This document shows, piece by piece, positions 27,301 to 35,170 of a stretch of 64,000 nucleotides of DNA; position 1 is the stretch's first letter, and every line of letters begins with the position of its first letter. Position numbers and translations under genes: made by a program. The stretch is taken from positions 248,001 through 312,000 of the forward strand of contig CAWIUF010000064.1 in assembly GCA_963839095.1 (NCBI GenBank). Reading direction: 5' to 3'. Origin of the DNA: Palsa-504 sp963839095. GTDB lineage: Bacteria > Actinomycetota > Actinomycetes > Streptosporangiales > Streptosporangiaceae. Under the pieces are notes generated by a model. That model was not told the DNA's origin. It saw nothing but the letters and a program-made list of their open reading frames with translations, and searched no databases.

Positions 27301-28278
27301 CTAGAAGTCGGCCGCAGTCCCGGCTCCGAGGCGGCTGGCCTTCTCGTACAGGTAGCTGGCGGCGGCCAGGTCCTCGGCGGCCAGGCCGAGCGATTCGAAC
27401 ACGGTGAGCTCGCCGTCACCAGTGCGCCCGGGGGCGGTGCCGGTGAGCAGCTCGCCGAGCTCGGCCCGGACCGGGTTGGCCACGCCCTCGCGCTCCGCGA
27501 TCAGGAAGTCCCCCGCCTCGTTCCTGACCGACTCGCGGCTGTCGGCGAAGACGGCCGCCTCGGCCATCGTCGCGGTGTCGAGTTCCCGGGCGGCGGGCAC
27601 GCACGCGCCGACCGCGTTGACGTGGGTGCCCGGGGCCAGCCAGGCCCGGCGCAGCACCGGTTCGGCCGAGCTGGTGGCGGTCACCACGATGGCGGCCCCG
27701 GCGACCGCGGCGGCCACGTCGTCGTAGGCGCTGACCGGCACGTCCAGCTGCCCGGCGAGCTCCGCGGCCACCGCGCGCGTGCGGGCCAGGTCACGCCCGG
27801 CCAGCCGGATCCCGGTCAGCTCCCTGGTCGCCGCGAGGGCGTGCGCGTGCGCCCGGCCCTGCACGCCGGTCCCGATGATGGCCACCTCGGCCGCGCCGGG
27901 CCGCGCCAGCAGGTCCGGTCGCCACCGCGGAGGTGGCCGCGGTCCTGATCTCGGTGACGGCCGACGCGTTGACCAGCGCCCGCGGCTCCCCCGTCTGGGC
28001 GTCGAATAGCAGCACCCCGCCCTGGTGCGTGTCCTTGCCGATGGCCGGGTTGCCCGGCGTGATGACCAGAGGCCTTCAGCCCGTACCCGGCGTCGCGGCG
28101 AGTAGGCGGGCATCAGGGCCATGAAGCCGGAAGCGTCCTGCAGCCGGACCATCGTCCGCAGCGGCTGCTGGATCTGGCCGCGGGCCCGCTGCGCCAGGGC
28201 CTCGCGCATGACCTCGGCGCACTCGCGGTAGGTCAGCAGCTCGTGCACGTGATGGCCGGCCAGGACGAGCAGTTTCAC
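27301..28278 (-). CDS. Ornithine cyclodeaminase / mu-crystallin family oxidoreductase, two compensating frameshifts
   Basis: About 325 residues. The N-terminus LLTYRECAEVMREALAQRARGQIQQPLR and the Rossmann segment EVAIIGTGVQGRAHAHALAA are typical. Between them (about 27915-28085) the frame is off; another frame supplies TPGNPAIGKDTHQGGVLLFDAQTG then RALVNASAVTEIRTAATSAVAT, the conserved catalytic region with Lys and Asp. Two indels that cancel explain this. The family includes ornithine cyclodeaminase, alanine dehydrogenase and ketimine reductase; which one cannot be told. It is divergent from the MBL-fold hydrolase. Confidence 0.8.
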   Translation of the reverse strand: MKLLVLAGHHVHELLTYRECAEVMREALAQRARGQIQQPLRTMVRLQDASGFMALMPAYSPRRRVRAEGLWSSRRATRPSARTRTRAGCCYSTPRRGSRGRWSTRRPSPRSGPRPPPRWRPDLLARPGAAEVAIIGTGVQGRAHAHALAATRELTGIRLAGRDLARTRAVAAELAGQLDVPVSAYDDVAAAVAGAAIVVTATSSAEPVLRRAWLAPGTHVNAVGACVPAARELDTATMAEAAVFADSRESVRNEAGDFLIAEREGVANPVRAELGELLTGTAPGRTGDGELTVFESLGLAAEDLAAASYLYEKASRLGAGTAADF

Positions 28279-28353
28279 GAGAACCTCCAGCCCAGGCGGC
28301 GTACACCCAGGTGCGCAAAGGCGGTGACGCCGACGGGGAAGCCTGCCTCGTTC

Positions 28354-28381
28354 GGTATATGGTTTTGTGGTGACCTATACC
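28354..28381. promoter_or_regulatory. Promoter with overlapping inverted repeat at the MBL-fold gene start
   Basis: TATGGT (28358-28363) lies 6 bases before GTG 28370, the spacing of a leaderless start. The arms GGTATA (28354-28359) and TATACC (28376-28381), part of the longer GGTATATGG/CCTATACC, enclose both the -10 box and the start codon, so a bound repressor would block initiation. Confidence 0.4.
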
Positions 28382-29032
28382 GGAGAAGTCGTTGTCGGCG
28401 GTCCGTCCGACACCCGTGAGATCGACGGCCTGATCGTCACCAAGATAGCCGTGGGTCCCATGAACAACAACGCGTACCTGCTGCGCGACGCCAGCACCGG
28501 GCAGGGGCTGCTGATCGACGCGGCCAACGAGCCCGCCCGCCTGATCGAGATGATCGGCGACGTACCCGTGGGCACGATCGTGACGACGCACCAGCACTAC
28601 GACCACTGGCAGGCGCTGCCCGAGCTGGCCAAGCACACCGGCGCCGTCCTGGTCGCGCACCCGGCCGACGCCGACGAGCTGCCGGTCGAGGTCGGGCACC
28701 GGGCCGGGAACGGCGAGGTGCTGACCTTCGGCGACGCCGCGGTGTCGCTGGTCCACCTGCGCGGGCACACGCCGGGCAGCCTGGCGGTGCTGTACGACGC
28801 GGGCGGCCGCCTGGCGGACTCGCCGCACGTGTTCACCGGGGACTCGCTGTTCCCGGGCGGGGTCGGCAAGACCAGCTCGCCGGAGAACTTCACCTCGCTG
28901 CTCAACGACGTGACCGAGCGCCTGTTCGACCCGCTGCCCGACGCGACCTCGGTGTACCCGGGCCACGGCCACGACACCACGCTGGGAGCCGAGCGCCCGC
29001 ACCTGGGCGAGTGGCGCGAACGCGGCTGGTGA
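28370..29032 (+). CDS. MBL-fold metallohydrolase
   Basis: 220 residues from GTG 28370 (GTG 28367 also in frame). Metal site VTTHQHYDHW (HxHxDH form), then VHLRGHTPGSLAVLY, FTGDSLFPGGVGKT and the distal YPGHGHDTTLG. This is the glyoxalase II-like branch that sits next to uvrA in streptomycetes and mycobacteria. Probably hydrolyses a thioester such as an S-acyl mycothiol; that is inferred from the family. The next gene overlaps by 4 bases. Confidence 0.88.
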   Translation: MTYTGEVVVGGPSDTREIDGLIVTKIAVGPMNNNAYLLRDASTGQGLLIDAANEPARLIEMIGDVPVGTIVTTHQHYDHWQALPELAKHTGAVLVAHPADADELPVEVGHRAGNGEVLTFGDAAVSLVHLRGHTPGSLAVLYDAGGRLADSPHVFTGDSLFPGGVGKTSSPENFTSLLNDVTERLFDPLPDATSVYPGHGHDTTLGAERPHLGEWRERGW

Positions 29033-30288
29033 ACCCCGTATCGCCGGCCGGCGATGTCGTCGGCCGGCCGCTGACCGCGGACGGCGGCCTGGTCCGCGCG
29101 TACACCGAGCGCACTCCCGGCTCGGCCGCCTCGTTCGCGGCGGCCCGGCGGGTGCTGCCCGGCGGCGAGACCCGGGCGGTCACCAGCTACCCGCCGTACC
29201 CGGTGATCATCACCGAGGGGCACGGCGCCCGGCTCACCGACGCGGACGGCCACGTCTACCTGGACCTGGTCAACAACTACACCGCGATGGTGCACGGCAG
29301 CGCGTTCGGGCCCGCCGTCGAGGCGGTCGCGGACCTGCTGCCGCAGGGCTACGCGTTCGCCAGCCCGCACCCCTACCAGGTGGCGCTGGCCGAGCTGCTG
29401 GCGGCGCGGGTGCCGTCGGTGGAGCGGGTGCGGTTCACCAACTCGGGGACCGAGGCGGCGCTGCTGGCGGCCAGGATCGTGGCGCGGGCGACCGGGCGCA
29501 GGCGGCTGCTGCTGTTCGACGGCGCCTATCACGGCAGCGCGACGCTGTTCCTGCCCGGCTCCCCGGACGTGGCCCGGGTGCCGTGGAACGACCTGGCGGC
29601 GGTGACGGCGCTGCTCTCGCAGCCTGATCACGACATCGCGGCGGTGTTCGCCGAGCCGTTCCTCGGGGCGGGCGGGGTGCGCCCGGCCGAGCCGGGATTC
29701 CTGGCGGCGGTGGCCGGCCTGGCGGCCGAGCGCGGCGTGCTCTTCGTCCTGGACGAGGTGCAGGGCCTGCGCAACGGCCCCGGCGGCGAGCAGGGCAGGC
29801 TCGGGCTGACGCCGGACCTGACGCTGCTCGGCAAGATCATCGGCGGCGGCTTCCCGATCGGCGCGGTCGGCGGGCGGGCCGACCTGCTCGAGCTCACCGT
29901 CGCGGCCATGACGCCGGGCTACGTCACGCACGCGGGCACCTTCAACGGCCACCTGGCCGCGGCGGCGGCCGGGACCATGACGCTGCGGTACCTGGACAAG
30001 GCGGCGATCGCGGGGCTGAACGCGGCGGCGGCGGCCCTGGCCGCCCGGATCGACGCAGGGGCTTCCGCCGCGGGCGTGGCCGCCGAGGTCACCCGGGCCG
30101 GCTCGATCATGAACGTGCACCTCCGGGACCCGGGACAGCTGGCTGACCTGCACCTGGCCCTGCTGCTCGGCGGCGTCTACACCACGCCCCGGGGCATGAT
30201 CAACCTGTCCACCGCGCTCAGCCCCGGCGACCTAGACGACATCGCCGCCGCCTACGCCACCGCCTTCACCCAGATCCGCCGCGCCTGA
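29029..30288 (+). CDS. Class III aminotransferase (glutamate-1-semialdehyde aminomutase-like)
   Basis: 419 residues from GTG 29029, overlapping the MBL-gene stop as GTGA. Features: LPGGETRAVTSYPPYPVIITEGHGARLTD-type N-terminus, VRFTNSGTEAALLAARIVARA (phosphate-binding), VLDEVQGLRNG (pyridine-N Asp) and LLGKIIGGGFPIGAVGG with the PLP lysine. It differs from the true hemL by the small C-terminal domain and by genomic setting. Substrate is probably an amino group on a short keto or semialdehyde compound. Translational coupling suggests it works with the MBL hydrolase. Confidence 0.85.
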   Translation: MNPVSPAGDVVGRPLTADGGLVRAYTERTPGSAASFAAARRVLPGGETRAVTSYPPYPVIITEGHGARLTDADGHVYLDLVNNYTAMVHGSAFGPAVEAVADLLPQGYAFASPHPYQVALAELLAARVPSVERVRFTNSGTEAALLAARIVARATGRRRLLLFDGAYHGSATLFLPGSPDVARVPWNDLAAVTALLSQPDHDIAAVFAEPFLGAGGVRPAEPGFLAAVAGLAAERGVLFVLDEVQGLRNGPGGEQGRLGLTPDLTLLGKIIGGGFPIGAVGGRADLLELTVAAMTPGYVTHAGTFNGHLAAAAAGTMTLRYLDKAAIAGLNAAAAALAARIDAGASAAGVAAEVTRAGSIMNVHLRDPGQLADLHLALLLGGVYTTPRGMINLSTALSPGDLDDIAAAYATAFTQIRRA

Positions 30289-30387
30289 CCGCGCCGACGG
30301 AGGCGTCGTGACGGAGCTGCCTGGCGGCGGGCGCGGCCGCCACCTGAGGCGCTTCATCGAGAGCTGGGGCGGGTGTCACGGGAGGAT

Positions 30388-30446
30388 TTTCATGATCACG
30401 AAGGGTTGACGTCCGCACAGACTAAAGATCCTTCGTGATCATGGAA
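30388..30446. repeat. Palindromic element with CATGATCACGAAGG arms
   Basis: Left arm 30391-30404 CATGATCACGAAGG and right arm 30430-30443 CCTTCGTGATCATG are exact complements, 25 bases apart, with further pairing of TTT/AAA outside after one bulge. It lies in the intergenic region after the aminotransferase gene. It has the form of a REP/MITE-like palindromic unit; as a terminator it would be unusual because of the long loop and its distance from the stop. Confidence 0.65.
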
Positions 30447-30466
30447 ATTCAGGAATAGCCAGAACT

Positions 30467-30654
30467 GGCCGCGATCATGTAGAGTGGCGCGGCGGCGCGG
30501 TGGGCATTGCGCCAGGAACGGGAGCGACTCAGGCGGGGGTGCGCTTGGGGCGGGCGGGGCGCGGGGGCATGGGGTCGGAGGGGTCGCTCGCGCGGGTGAC
30601 GCCGGACTTGAGGCAGCCGAGGACCATGGCCCAGGCGCCTTCATGATCGCGGCC
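30467..30654. repeat. Second inverted pair GGCCGCGATCATG / CATGATCGCGGCC
   Basis: The 13-mer GGCCGCGATCATG (30467-30479) recurs inverted as CATGATCGCGGCC (30642-30654). Both share the GATCATG end with the nearby palindrome, so the pair probably belongs to the same repeat family and encloses about 160 bases of the SRPBCC remnant. Confidence 0.5.
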
Positions 30655-31085
30655 TGGGCGGGGGTCTCGACCGAGCTGGTGCACCTCGACGTGGGATCCC
30701 GTGGCCGTGCGGCTGGATGCGGAGGTAGGCGGTCATCTCGCCGCACGGGGACAGGGACGTTGTCGTCCTCGAAGTCCCAGCGCATCACGATGAGCTCGGG
30801 CGGGCAGAGCGAGCTCGTAGCGGCCGCGCACGTTCGTCCCCCACTCCATCGTGCAGGCGAACCGCCCGTCTTCGAGGGTGACGGGCACGCCCAGCCAGCG
30901 GGAGTAGACGGCGGCGTCGGTGAAGGCGGTGAAGGTCAGCGCCGGGCTCGTCGCCACGTCGGTGCTGGCGATCACGGACGGCCGGGTGCGAACGCTGGAG
31001 GCGGCTCGTTCGGGGGCATTGTCGGCGTTGGTCCACCGGTCCGCGCTGCCGAGCGCCTCGCTGCCGAGGGCGGCGGGCATCCAGC
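30529..31085 (-). pseudogene. SRPBCC (AHSA1) domain protein, 5'-truncated and frameshifted
   Basis: Read on the minus strand: TDVATSPALTFTAFTDAAVYSRWLG, then TLEDGRFACTMEWGTNVRGRYE, then after a shift PELIVMRWDFEDDNVPVP, MTAYLRIQPHG, HQLVETPAQAA and a terminal PRPARPKRTPA with TGA at 30529. These are the strands and C-terminal helix of the AHSA1/START-like fold, which binds hydrophobic ligands. At least three frame changes (about 30815, 30740, 30650) are needed, and the 5' end runs into the remnant on the other strand near 31085 without a start. Confidence 0.6.
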
Positions 31086-31365
31086 ACGCGTACCCGGCCG
31101 ACGCCGTGGTCACGGTGGCCGACTTCTACAAGGGCTCCAACCTGCTCATCGGGTCGAAGAACCGCATCGCCGGGCTCGCCCTGCGCGCCACCGACGCCGA
31201 CTGGAGCCACGGCACCGGGCCTGAGGTCAAGGGCCCGATCCTGTCGCTGGTCATGGCCATGACCGGGCGCAAGGCGGCCGATGACGACCTGGCCGGCGAC
31301 GGCGTGGCCACGCTGCGGTCGCGTCTCCTGACGTCCCGACCGCTGGCCGCCCGGCGCCGCGCGCC
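31084..31365 (+). pseudogene. C-terminal remnant of a mycothiol maleylpyruvate-isomerase-family gene
   Basis: YPADAVVTVADFYKGSNLLIG, IAGLALRATDADWSHGTGPEV, GPILSLVMAMTGRKAADDDL then GDGVATLRSRL: the usual last 90 residues of TIGR03083 proteins, with the ATDADWSHG and MAMTGR motifs. The first 150 residues are missing; upstream is the start of the truncated SRPBCC gene on the other strand. The natural stop is not in frame (a nearby TGA at 31328 needs a one-base shift). Confidence 0.65.
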
Positions 31366-31388
31366 ACTGGTGCCGCGGCGCCGGCGCG

Positions 31389-32311
31389 TTAGCGGACGGT
31401 CAGGACCGTCTTGCCGGGCGGCCGGGGGCGGCCGCCGCTCTCGAAGGCGAGGCGGCCGTCCTCGAGCGGGAAGGACTGGCTCACCACCGTGCGCAGGCGG
31501 CCCTCGTCCACCAGCTTCGCGAGCTGGGCCAGTTCGCCGGGGTCGGGCGTGACGACGAAGAACATGGCATGCGCGCCGAATTCCTTCGCGCGTTCCTGCG
31601 ACGGCGGGGCGCTGAGCGTGACCAGCCGTCCCCCGGTGCGCAGGAGCCGGTAGGAGCCGTCCAGGACCGCGCCGCCGACGGTGTCGATGACGACGTCGAA
31701 CCCGGCTGGAACCGGGCCGTCGCCGGCGCTGATGTAGGCCTCCGCGCCGAGGTCCCGGACGAAGCCGGCATCGCCGCCGCGGCCGGTGGCGGTGACGCGG
31801 CCGCCGAGGATGGCCGCGAGCTGGACCGCGAAGGCGCCCACCCCGCCGGCGCCGCCGTGCACGAGCACCCGCTCGCCGGGTTCCAGCGCCGCGTAGTCGG
31901 CCAGCGCCTGCCAGGCCGTCAGGGCGGCGAGCGGCAGCGTCGCCGCCTCCGCGTGCGAGGCGGAGCGGGGCTTGGCGGCCAGCTGGGCGGCCGGGACGGT
32001 GGTGAACTCGGCGGCCGCGCCGTCCCGGTCGAAGTCGATCAGGCCGTAGACCTCGTCGCCGACGGCGACGCCGGTGACGCCGTCGGCGAGGCCGGCCACC
32101 GATGCCCGGACATCTCGTGCGCCGGGATCACCGGCGTGCGATCCCGGCCGTCCTTGGTGGTCCAGCTCAGGTCCCAGGTCAGCTCGGCGAACGTGATGCC
32201 CGCGGCGTGCACGGCGACCAGTGCCTCGCCGGGCCCCGGCACCGGGGCCGGGGCCTTCTCGTAGACGAGCTGCTCGGGTCCGCCCCGGGCGTGCGCCCGC
32301 AGCGCCATCAT
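31389..32311 (-). CDS. NADP-dependent quinone-oxidoreductase-like medium-chain dehydrogenase, one frameshift
   Basis: About 307 residues from ATG 32311. N-terminal GroES-like domain (EKAPAPVPGPGEALVAVHAAGI, then TPVIPAHEMSG), a break near 32105, then VAVGDEVYGLIDFDRDGAAAEFTTV, LPLAALTAWQAL and the Rossmann loop VLVHGGAGGVGAFAVQLA. It lacks the zinc-binding cysteines, so belongs to the zinc-free QOR group. Ends FESGGRPRPPGKTVLTVR. Substrate likely a small enone or quinone. Confidence 0.82.
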
Positions 32312-32339
32312 GGTGTCCGCCCCGGGTCTGTCCGCGAGG

Positions 32340-33132
32340 TCACAGCCCCTGCTTGGCCAGCCAGGCCAGGCACAGGTCGGCGACCTCGCGCCAGCCGCTG
32401 TCGATGGTCAGGGAGTGGCCGCGGTCCGCGAACTCCTCGAGCTCGGTGACGGCGGAGGAATGCCGGTACTGCTTCACGGTGGCCTTGGTGATCGCCTCGG
32501 GCACGGTGTGGTCCGGCCGCCCATGATGAGCAGCAGCGGCCCGCGTCCCTCGTTGCCGTGTTGACCTTGGCCGGGGAGTGCAGCGAGAAGTTCGCCGCCG
32601 CCGCCTCGAACAGGGGCTTGCCCGGCGCCGGGATCGCCCACCGCTCGTACAGCGCGTCGGACTCCTCCTCGCTGACCGCGTTGCCGAAGCTGAAGCGGAA
32701 CTGCTCGGCGGTCAGGGAGACCGCCCGGTGCTTGTTGGCGGGGTTCTTGAACACCGGCAGGGTCGAGTGCAGGGCCGACAGGGGCAGCGGGAGCACGCCC
32801 TTGATCTGCGCGGCGTCGATGCCGATAGCGGCCGCCCCGTAGTCCAGGCCGAGCAGCTTCTCCGCGATCATGCCGCCGAACGAGTGGCCGATCAGGATCG
32901 GCCGGGACGGCAGCGTGTCGATGATGGCCTGGTAGTGGCGGGTGACATCGTCGATGCCCTGGTCCGCGATGCTGTCCGGGTTCGCCCGGGCGGCTTCCAC
33001 CGTGTCGGAATCGCCGGGCCAGCCCGGCGCGATCGGGTCGTACCCGGCCGCGCTGAACAGCTCGGCCCACGACGCCCATGAGGTGGCGTGCAGCCACAGG
33101 CCGTGGATGAAGACGACGGGAGTACCGGTCAT
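32340..33132 (-). CDS. Alpha/beta hydrolase, two frameshifts near the C-terminus
   Basis: About 264 residues from ATG 33132. PVVFIHGLWLHATSWASW holds the oxyanion loop, PILIGHSFGGMIAEKLLG the Ser nucleophile elbow (GHSFGG). The last third is split over frames at about 32555 and 32520: VNTATNEG, GPLLLIMGG, then DHTVPEAITKATV, VTELEEFADRGHSLTID with the catalytic His, ending CLAWLAKQGL at 32340. Same orientation as the oxidoreductase downstream, 28 bases apart, so probably an operon. Confidence 0.8.
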
Positions 33133-33214
33133 GGTGGTGTCCTCCAGATGGCGCGGTTCGGTGTGCTGGCCTCATACTCGCTGCCGGGGGCGGTATGGCG
33201 CTTGCGTCACCTGA

Positions 33215-33355
33215 CTGAGCCGGCGGCTGCGCGCCGCCCGGTGCGCCGATGACCTCAAGGTGGTCAGCGCCGAGCGCAGCGGCGTCCGGCTGCAGGCGGA
33301 GCTGCCCCGCTACCGTACGGCGATAGTCCTGAGCCTGGCCCGATACGGGCCTTAG
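33215..33355 (+). other. Short open frame without a start, possible gene remnant
   Basis: Between the hydrolase and the HicA-like gene, one plus-strand frame reads ADDLKVVSAERSGVRLQAEL then PRYRTAIVLSLARYGP and stops at TAG 33353-33355. It has the codon pattern of coding DNA but no start codon, and a TGA lies just upstream (33212). It could be the last 45 residues of a lost gene. No family recognised. Confidence 0.3.
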
Positions 33356-33360
33356 CATGC

Positions 33361-33390
33361 TGGACATCGTACTGCCCAGCGGGCTACGTT
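33361..33390 (+). promoter_or_regulatory. Leaderless promoter of the HicA-like gene
   Basis: TGGACA (33361-33366), an 18-base spacer, then TACGTT (33385-33390). The GTG start is 6 bases further on (33397), so transcription should begin at or next to the start codon. Confidence 0.5.
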
Positions 33391-33396
33391 CAGTCC

Positions 33397-33630
33397 GTGT
33401 TAACGACATACCAGGAGCTTCGTGATCGCATTTACGAGCTTTGGAGGCGCCTTGGATACCGACCGGATTGGGCTGAGTCCACGCGGTCGATGCGGATGCT
33501 ACTGCTCTATGACGGTGACCAGGTCGTTGTCGCGAGAGCGACCGTCCCGGTCCGGGATATCACCATGGCAAAGCTTGATCGTCTGCGCGACGACTTGGCC
33601 CCTGTCTGCGGGAAGGACTGGATGCGGTGA
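33397..33630 (+). CDS. HicA-like small toxin candidate
   Basis: 77 residues from GTG 33397. TYQELRDRIYELWRRLGYRP starts like a HicA-type helix, and VVVARATVPVRDITMAKLDRLRDDL with APVCGKDWMR resembles the strand-helix end of actinobacterial HicA-like proteins (they end in a similar ExxLGxGWLR segment). The dsRNA-binding His of classic HicA (GSH motif) is not seen; the corresponding region is RSMRMLLLYDGDQ. Its TGA overlaps the GTG of the next gene (GTGA). Family assignment is tentative; a function as an mRNA-targeting toxin is inferred from size, order and the partner. Confidence 0.5.
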   Translation: MLTTYQELRDRIYELWRRLGYRPDWAESTRSMRMLLLYDGDQVVVARATVPVRDITMAKLDRLRDDLAPVCGKDWMR

Positions 33631-34065
33631 GTCAGCTCGTAAACAACCTGGCCGTAGTCATCCTGCGTGAGCAAACGCTGGATACCGGAGCCTGGGTCTG
33701 GACCGCGCTTCCGCAGGGATATCCCGGAAGCGCGGGCGGCCGGACCATCGCCGAGCTTCAGGAGGAAGTCGAGGCGATGAAGCATTTCAGCACCGGTAGC
33801 GACCAGGCGAGGGAGATAACGGTCGACTATATCTACGACGTCGCTGACCTCTCCGGCGAGATACGCGTCGACTACCGACACGGCCGCTGCCGCGCGGGAT
33901 GCAGCCGCTGCCGAGCTCCGCCGCGCGAATGATGAACTGGGCGCCAAGGCGCGAGGCTACGAAGGCCGGGCGCGCAGGGCAGGCCGGTCCGTGCGGGACA
34001 GCGCGGCGGTCATGGACTTGTCGAAGTCACGGTTCGAACAGCTGTGCCAGGCTGCGGCTAGCTGA
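33627..34065 (+). CDS. HicB-like antitoxin candidate, one frameshift
   Basis: About 145 residues. The N-terminal half reads RTIAELQEEVEAMKHFSTGSD then EITVDYIYDVADLSGEIRVD, the HicB RNase H-like strand-helix pattern. After a shift near 33880 the frame continues TAAAARDAAAAELRRANDE, then RRAGRSVRDSAAVMDLSKSRFEQLCQAAAS, a DNA-binding helix-turn-helix tail (SVRDSAAVMDLSKSRFEQL) as in antitoxins that autoregulate. Translationally coupled to the HicA-like gene. Typical order in many HicAB pairs is toxin first. Confidence 0.55.
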
Positions 34066-34149
34066 GGAGCTTGGGGCGGGCGGCGCGGCACGAGTCCGGG
34101 CTCTCGGCCTCGGCCCGTGCCGTACGGCCGCCTCGCGTCCCGGTCGGGT

Positions 34150-34500
34150 CTAGCCGGATCCGCCGGCGATGCCCCGGGCGTCGAAGACCACCTTGATCTG
34201 GGTGATCTTGCCGTCCTCGATGTGCATCCAGTTGGCCACCGGGACCGTGTCCGCGACGCTGGTGGCCAGGTCGAACCAGGTCAGCACGTCGGCCCCGTCG
34301 AGGAAGACCTTGCGCACGTCGAGGCCGGTCATGATCTGCGCCATGCCCTGCAGGCCCTCGAGGCAGTCGTCGCCGCCCTGCACCCGGGCCAGCGGCCCGG
34401 CGAAGTCCACGTCATCGGCCAGCACCGAGCGCAGCCGGGCGAAATCCCGCGCCTTCCAGGCATCGAAGTAGGTGGCGGCCGTGGTCCTGGCGTCCGTCAT
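34150..34500 (-). CDS. SnoaL/NTF2-like small protein
   Basis: 116 residues from ATG 34500. TTAATYFDAWKARDFARLRSVLADDVDFAGPL gives the N-terminal helices and first strand of the cone-shaped NTF2 fold; VLTWFDLATSVADTVPVANWMHIEDGKITQIKVVFDARG gives the later strands. Many such proteins are isomerases or ligand binders of unknown substrate. Stand-alone gene between the HicB-like gene and a GNAT gene. Confidence 0.8.
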   Translation of the reverse strand: MTDARTTAATYFDAWKARDFARLRSVLADDVDFAGPLARVQGGDDCLEGLQGMAQIMTGLDVRKVFLDGADVLTWFDLATSVADTVPVANWMHIEDGKITQIKVVFDARGIAGGSG

Positions 34501-34595
34501 GACGCCCCCTTCCTGTCGTTTCGCTTCCCTTCCAGCCTGCCGCGCCCTCACCTAGAAGTCCAAGAGATAGTTCTTATAAGATCCGGAAGCGTTCG

Positions 34596-35161
34596 TTATA
34601 GGTCCAGTTCAAACGGGCGACGGTAGCGGACCTCGAGGATGTCGCCGAGTCCGGCGAGCACGTTGGTGGCACCGTCCGGCGTGAATCCGGCCCGCTCGTA
34701 GAACCGGCGGGCACGCTGCGTTGTCCCGCAGCACCCACAGCGTGATGGCCTGGTAGCCGGCGGCTCCGGTCCGGGCCAGGACCCGCTCCATGAGCGCCCG
34801 CCCGGTTCCGGTCGACCACCAGGCGGGGCGGACGTAGAGCGCGTAGAGCTCGGCGACGCGGCCGCCCTCGCCGTCCGCGGTCAGCGGATGCGGCCACGGC
34901 GCGTTCAGCACGTCCGTCTCCGGCCCGTAGGACGCGTAGCCGACGATCCTCGCTGGTCGACCGGCGGTCGGCGGCCACGAGCATGCGCTGCCAGGGCCGG
35001 GTCCGGAACGACTGCCGGACCCGGGCGCCGTCGTCAGGGAGGGTGACGCGGTCGATGACCTCCGGCGCGATGATGCCCGCGTAGGCGGCGAACCAGGTTT
35101 CCCGCTGCACCGCCGCGACCTGCGCGGCATCCGCGGCCGAGCCAGCGCGGATTACCACCAC
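34596..35161 (-). CDS. GNAT-family N-acetyltransferase, two frameshifts
   Basis: About 188 residues from ATG 35161. VVIRAGSAADAAQVAAVQRETWFAAYAGIIAPEVIDRV is the usual GNAT start; a shift near 34955 leads to RIVGYASYGPETD, then AELYALYVRPAWWSTGTGRALMERVLA, motif A with the CoA-binding Q/RxxGxG/A variant STGTGRA. A second shift near 34715 restores ARRFYERAGFTPDGATNVLAG and ends RRPFELDL with TAA at 34596. Substrate unknown. Confidence 0.75.
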
Positions 35162-35170
35162 CCGGACAAG

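Noticed and set aside
27301..30288. Ornithine-cyclodeaminase-like, MBL-fold and aminotransferase genes as a siderophore (diaminopropionate) cluster
   Set aside because: No NIS synthetase, NRPS or transporter is near, and the cyclodeaminase gene is divergent from the other two.
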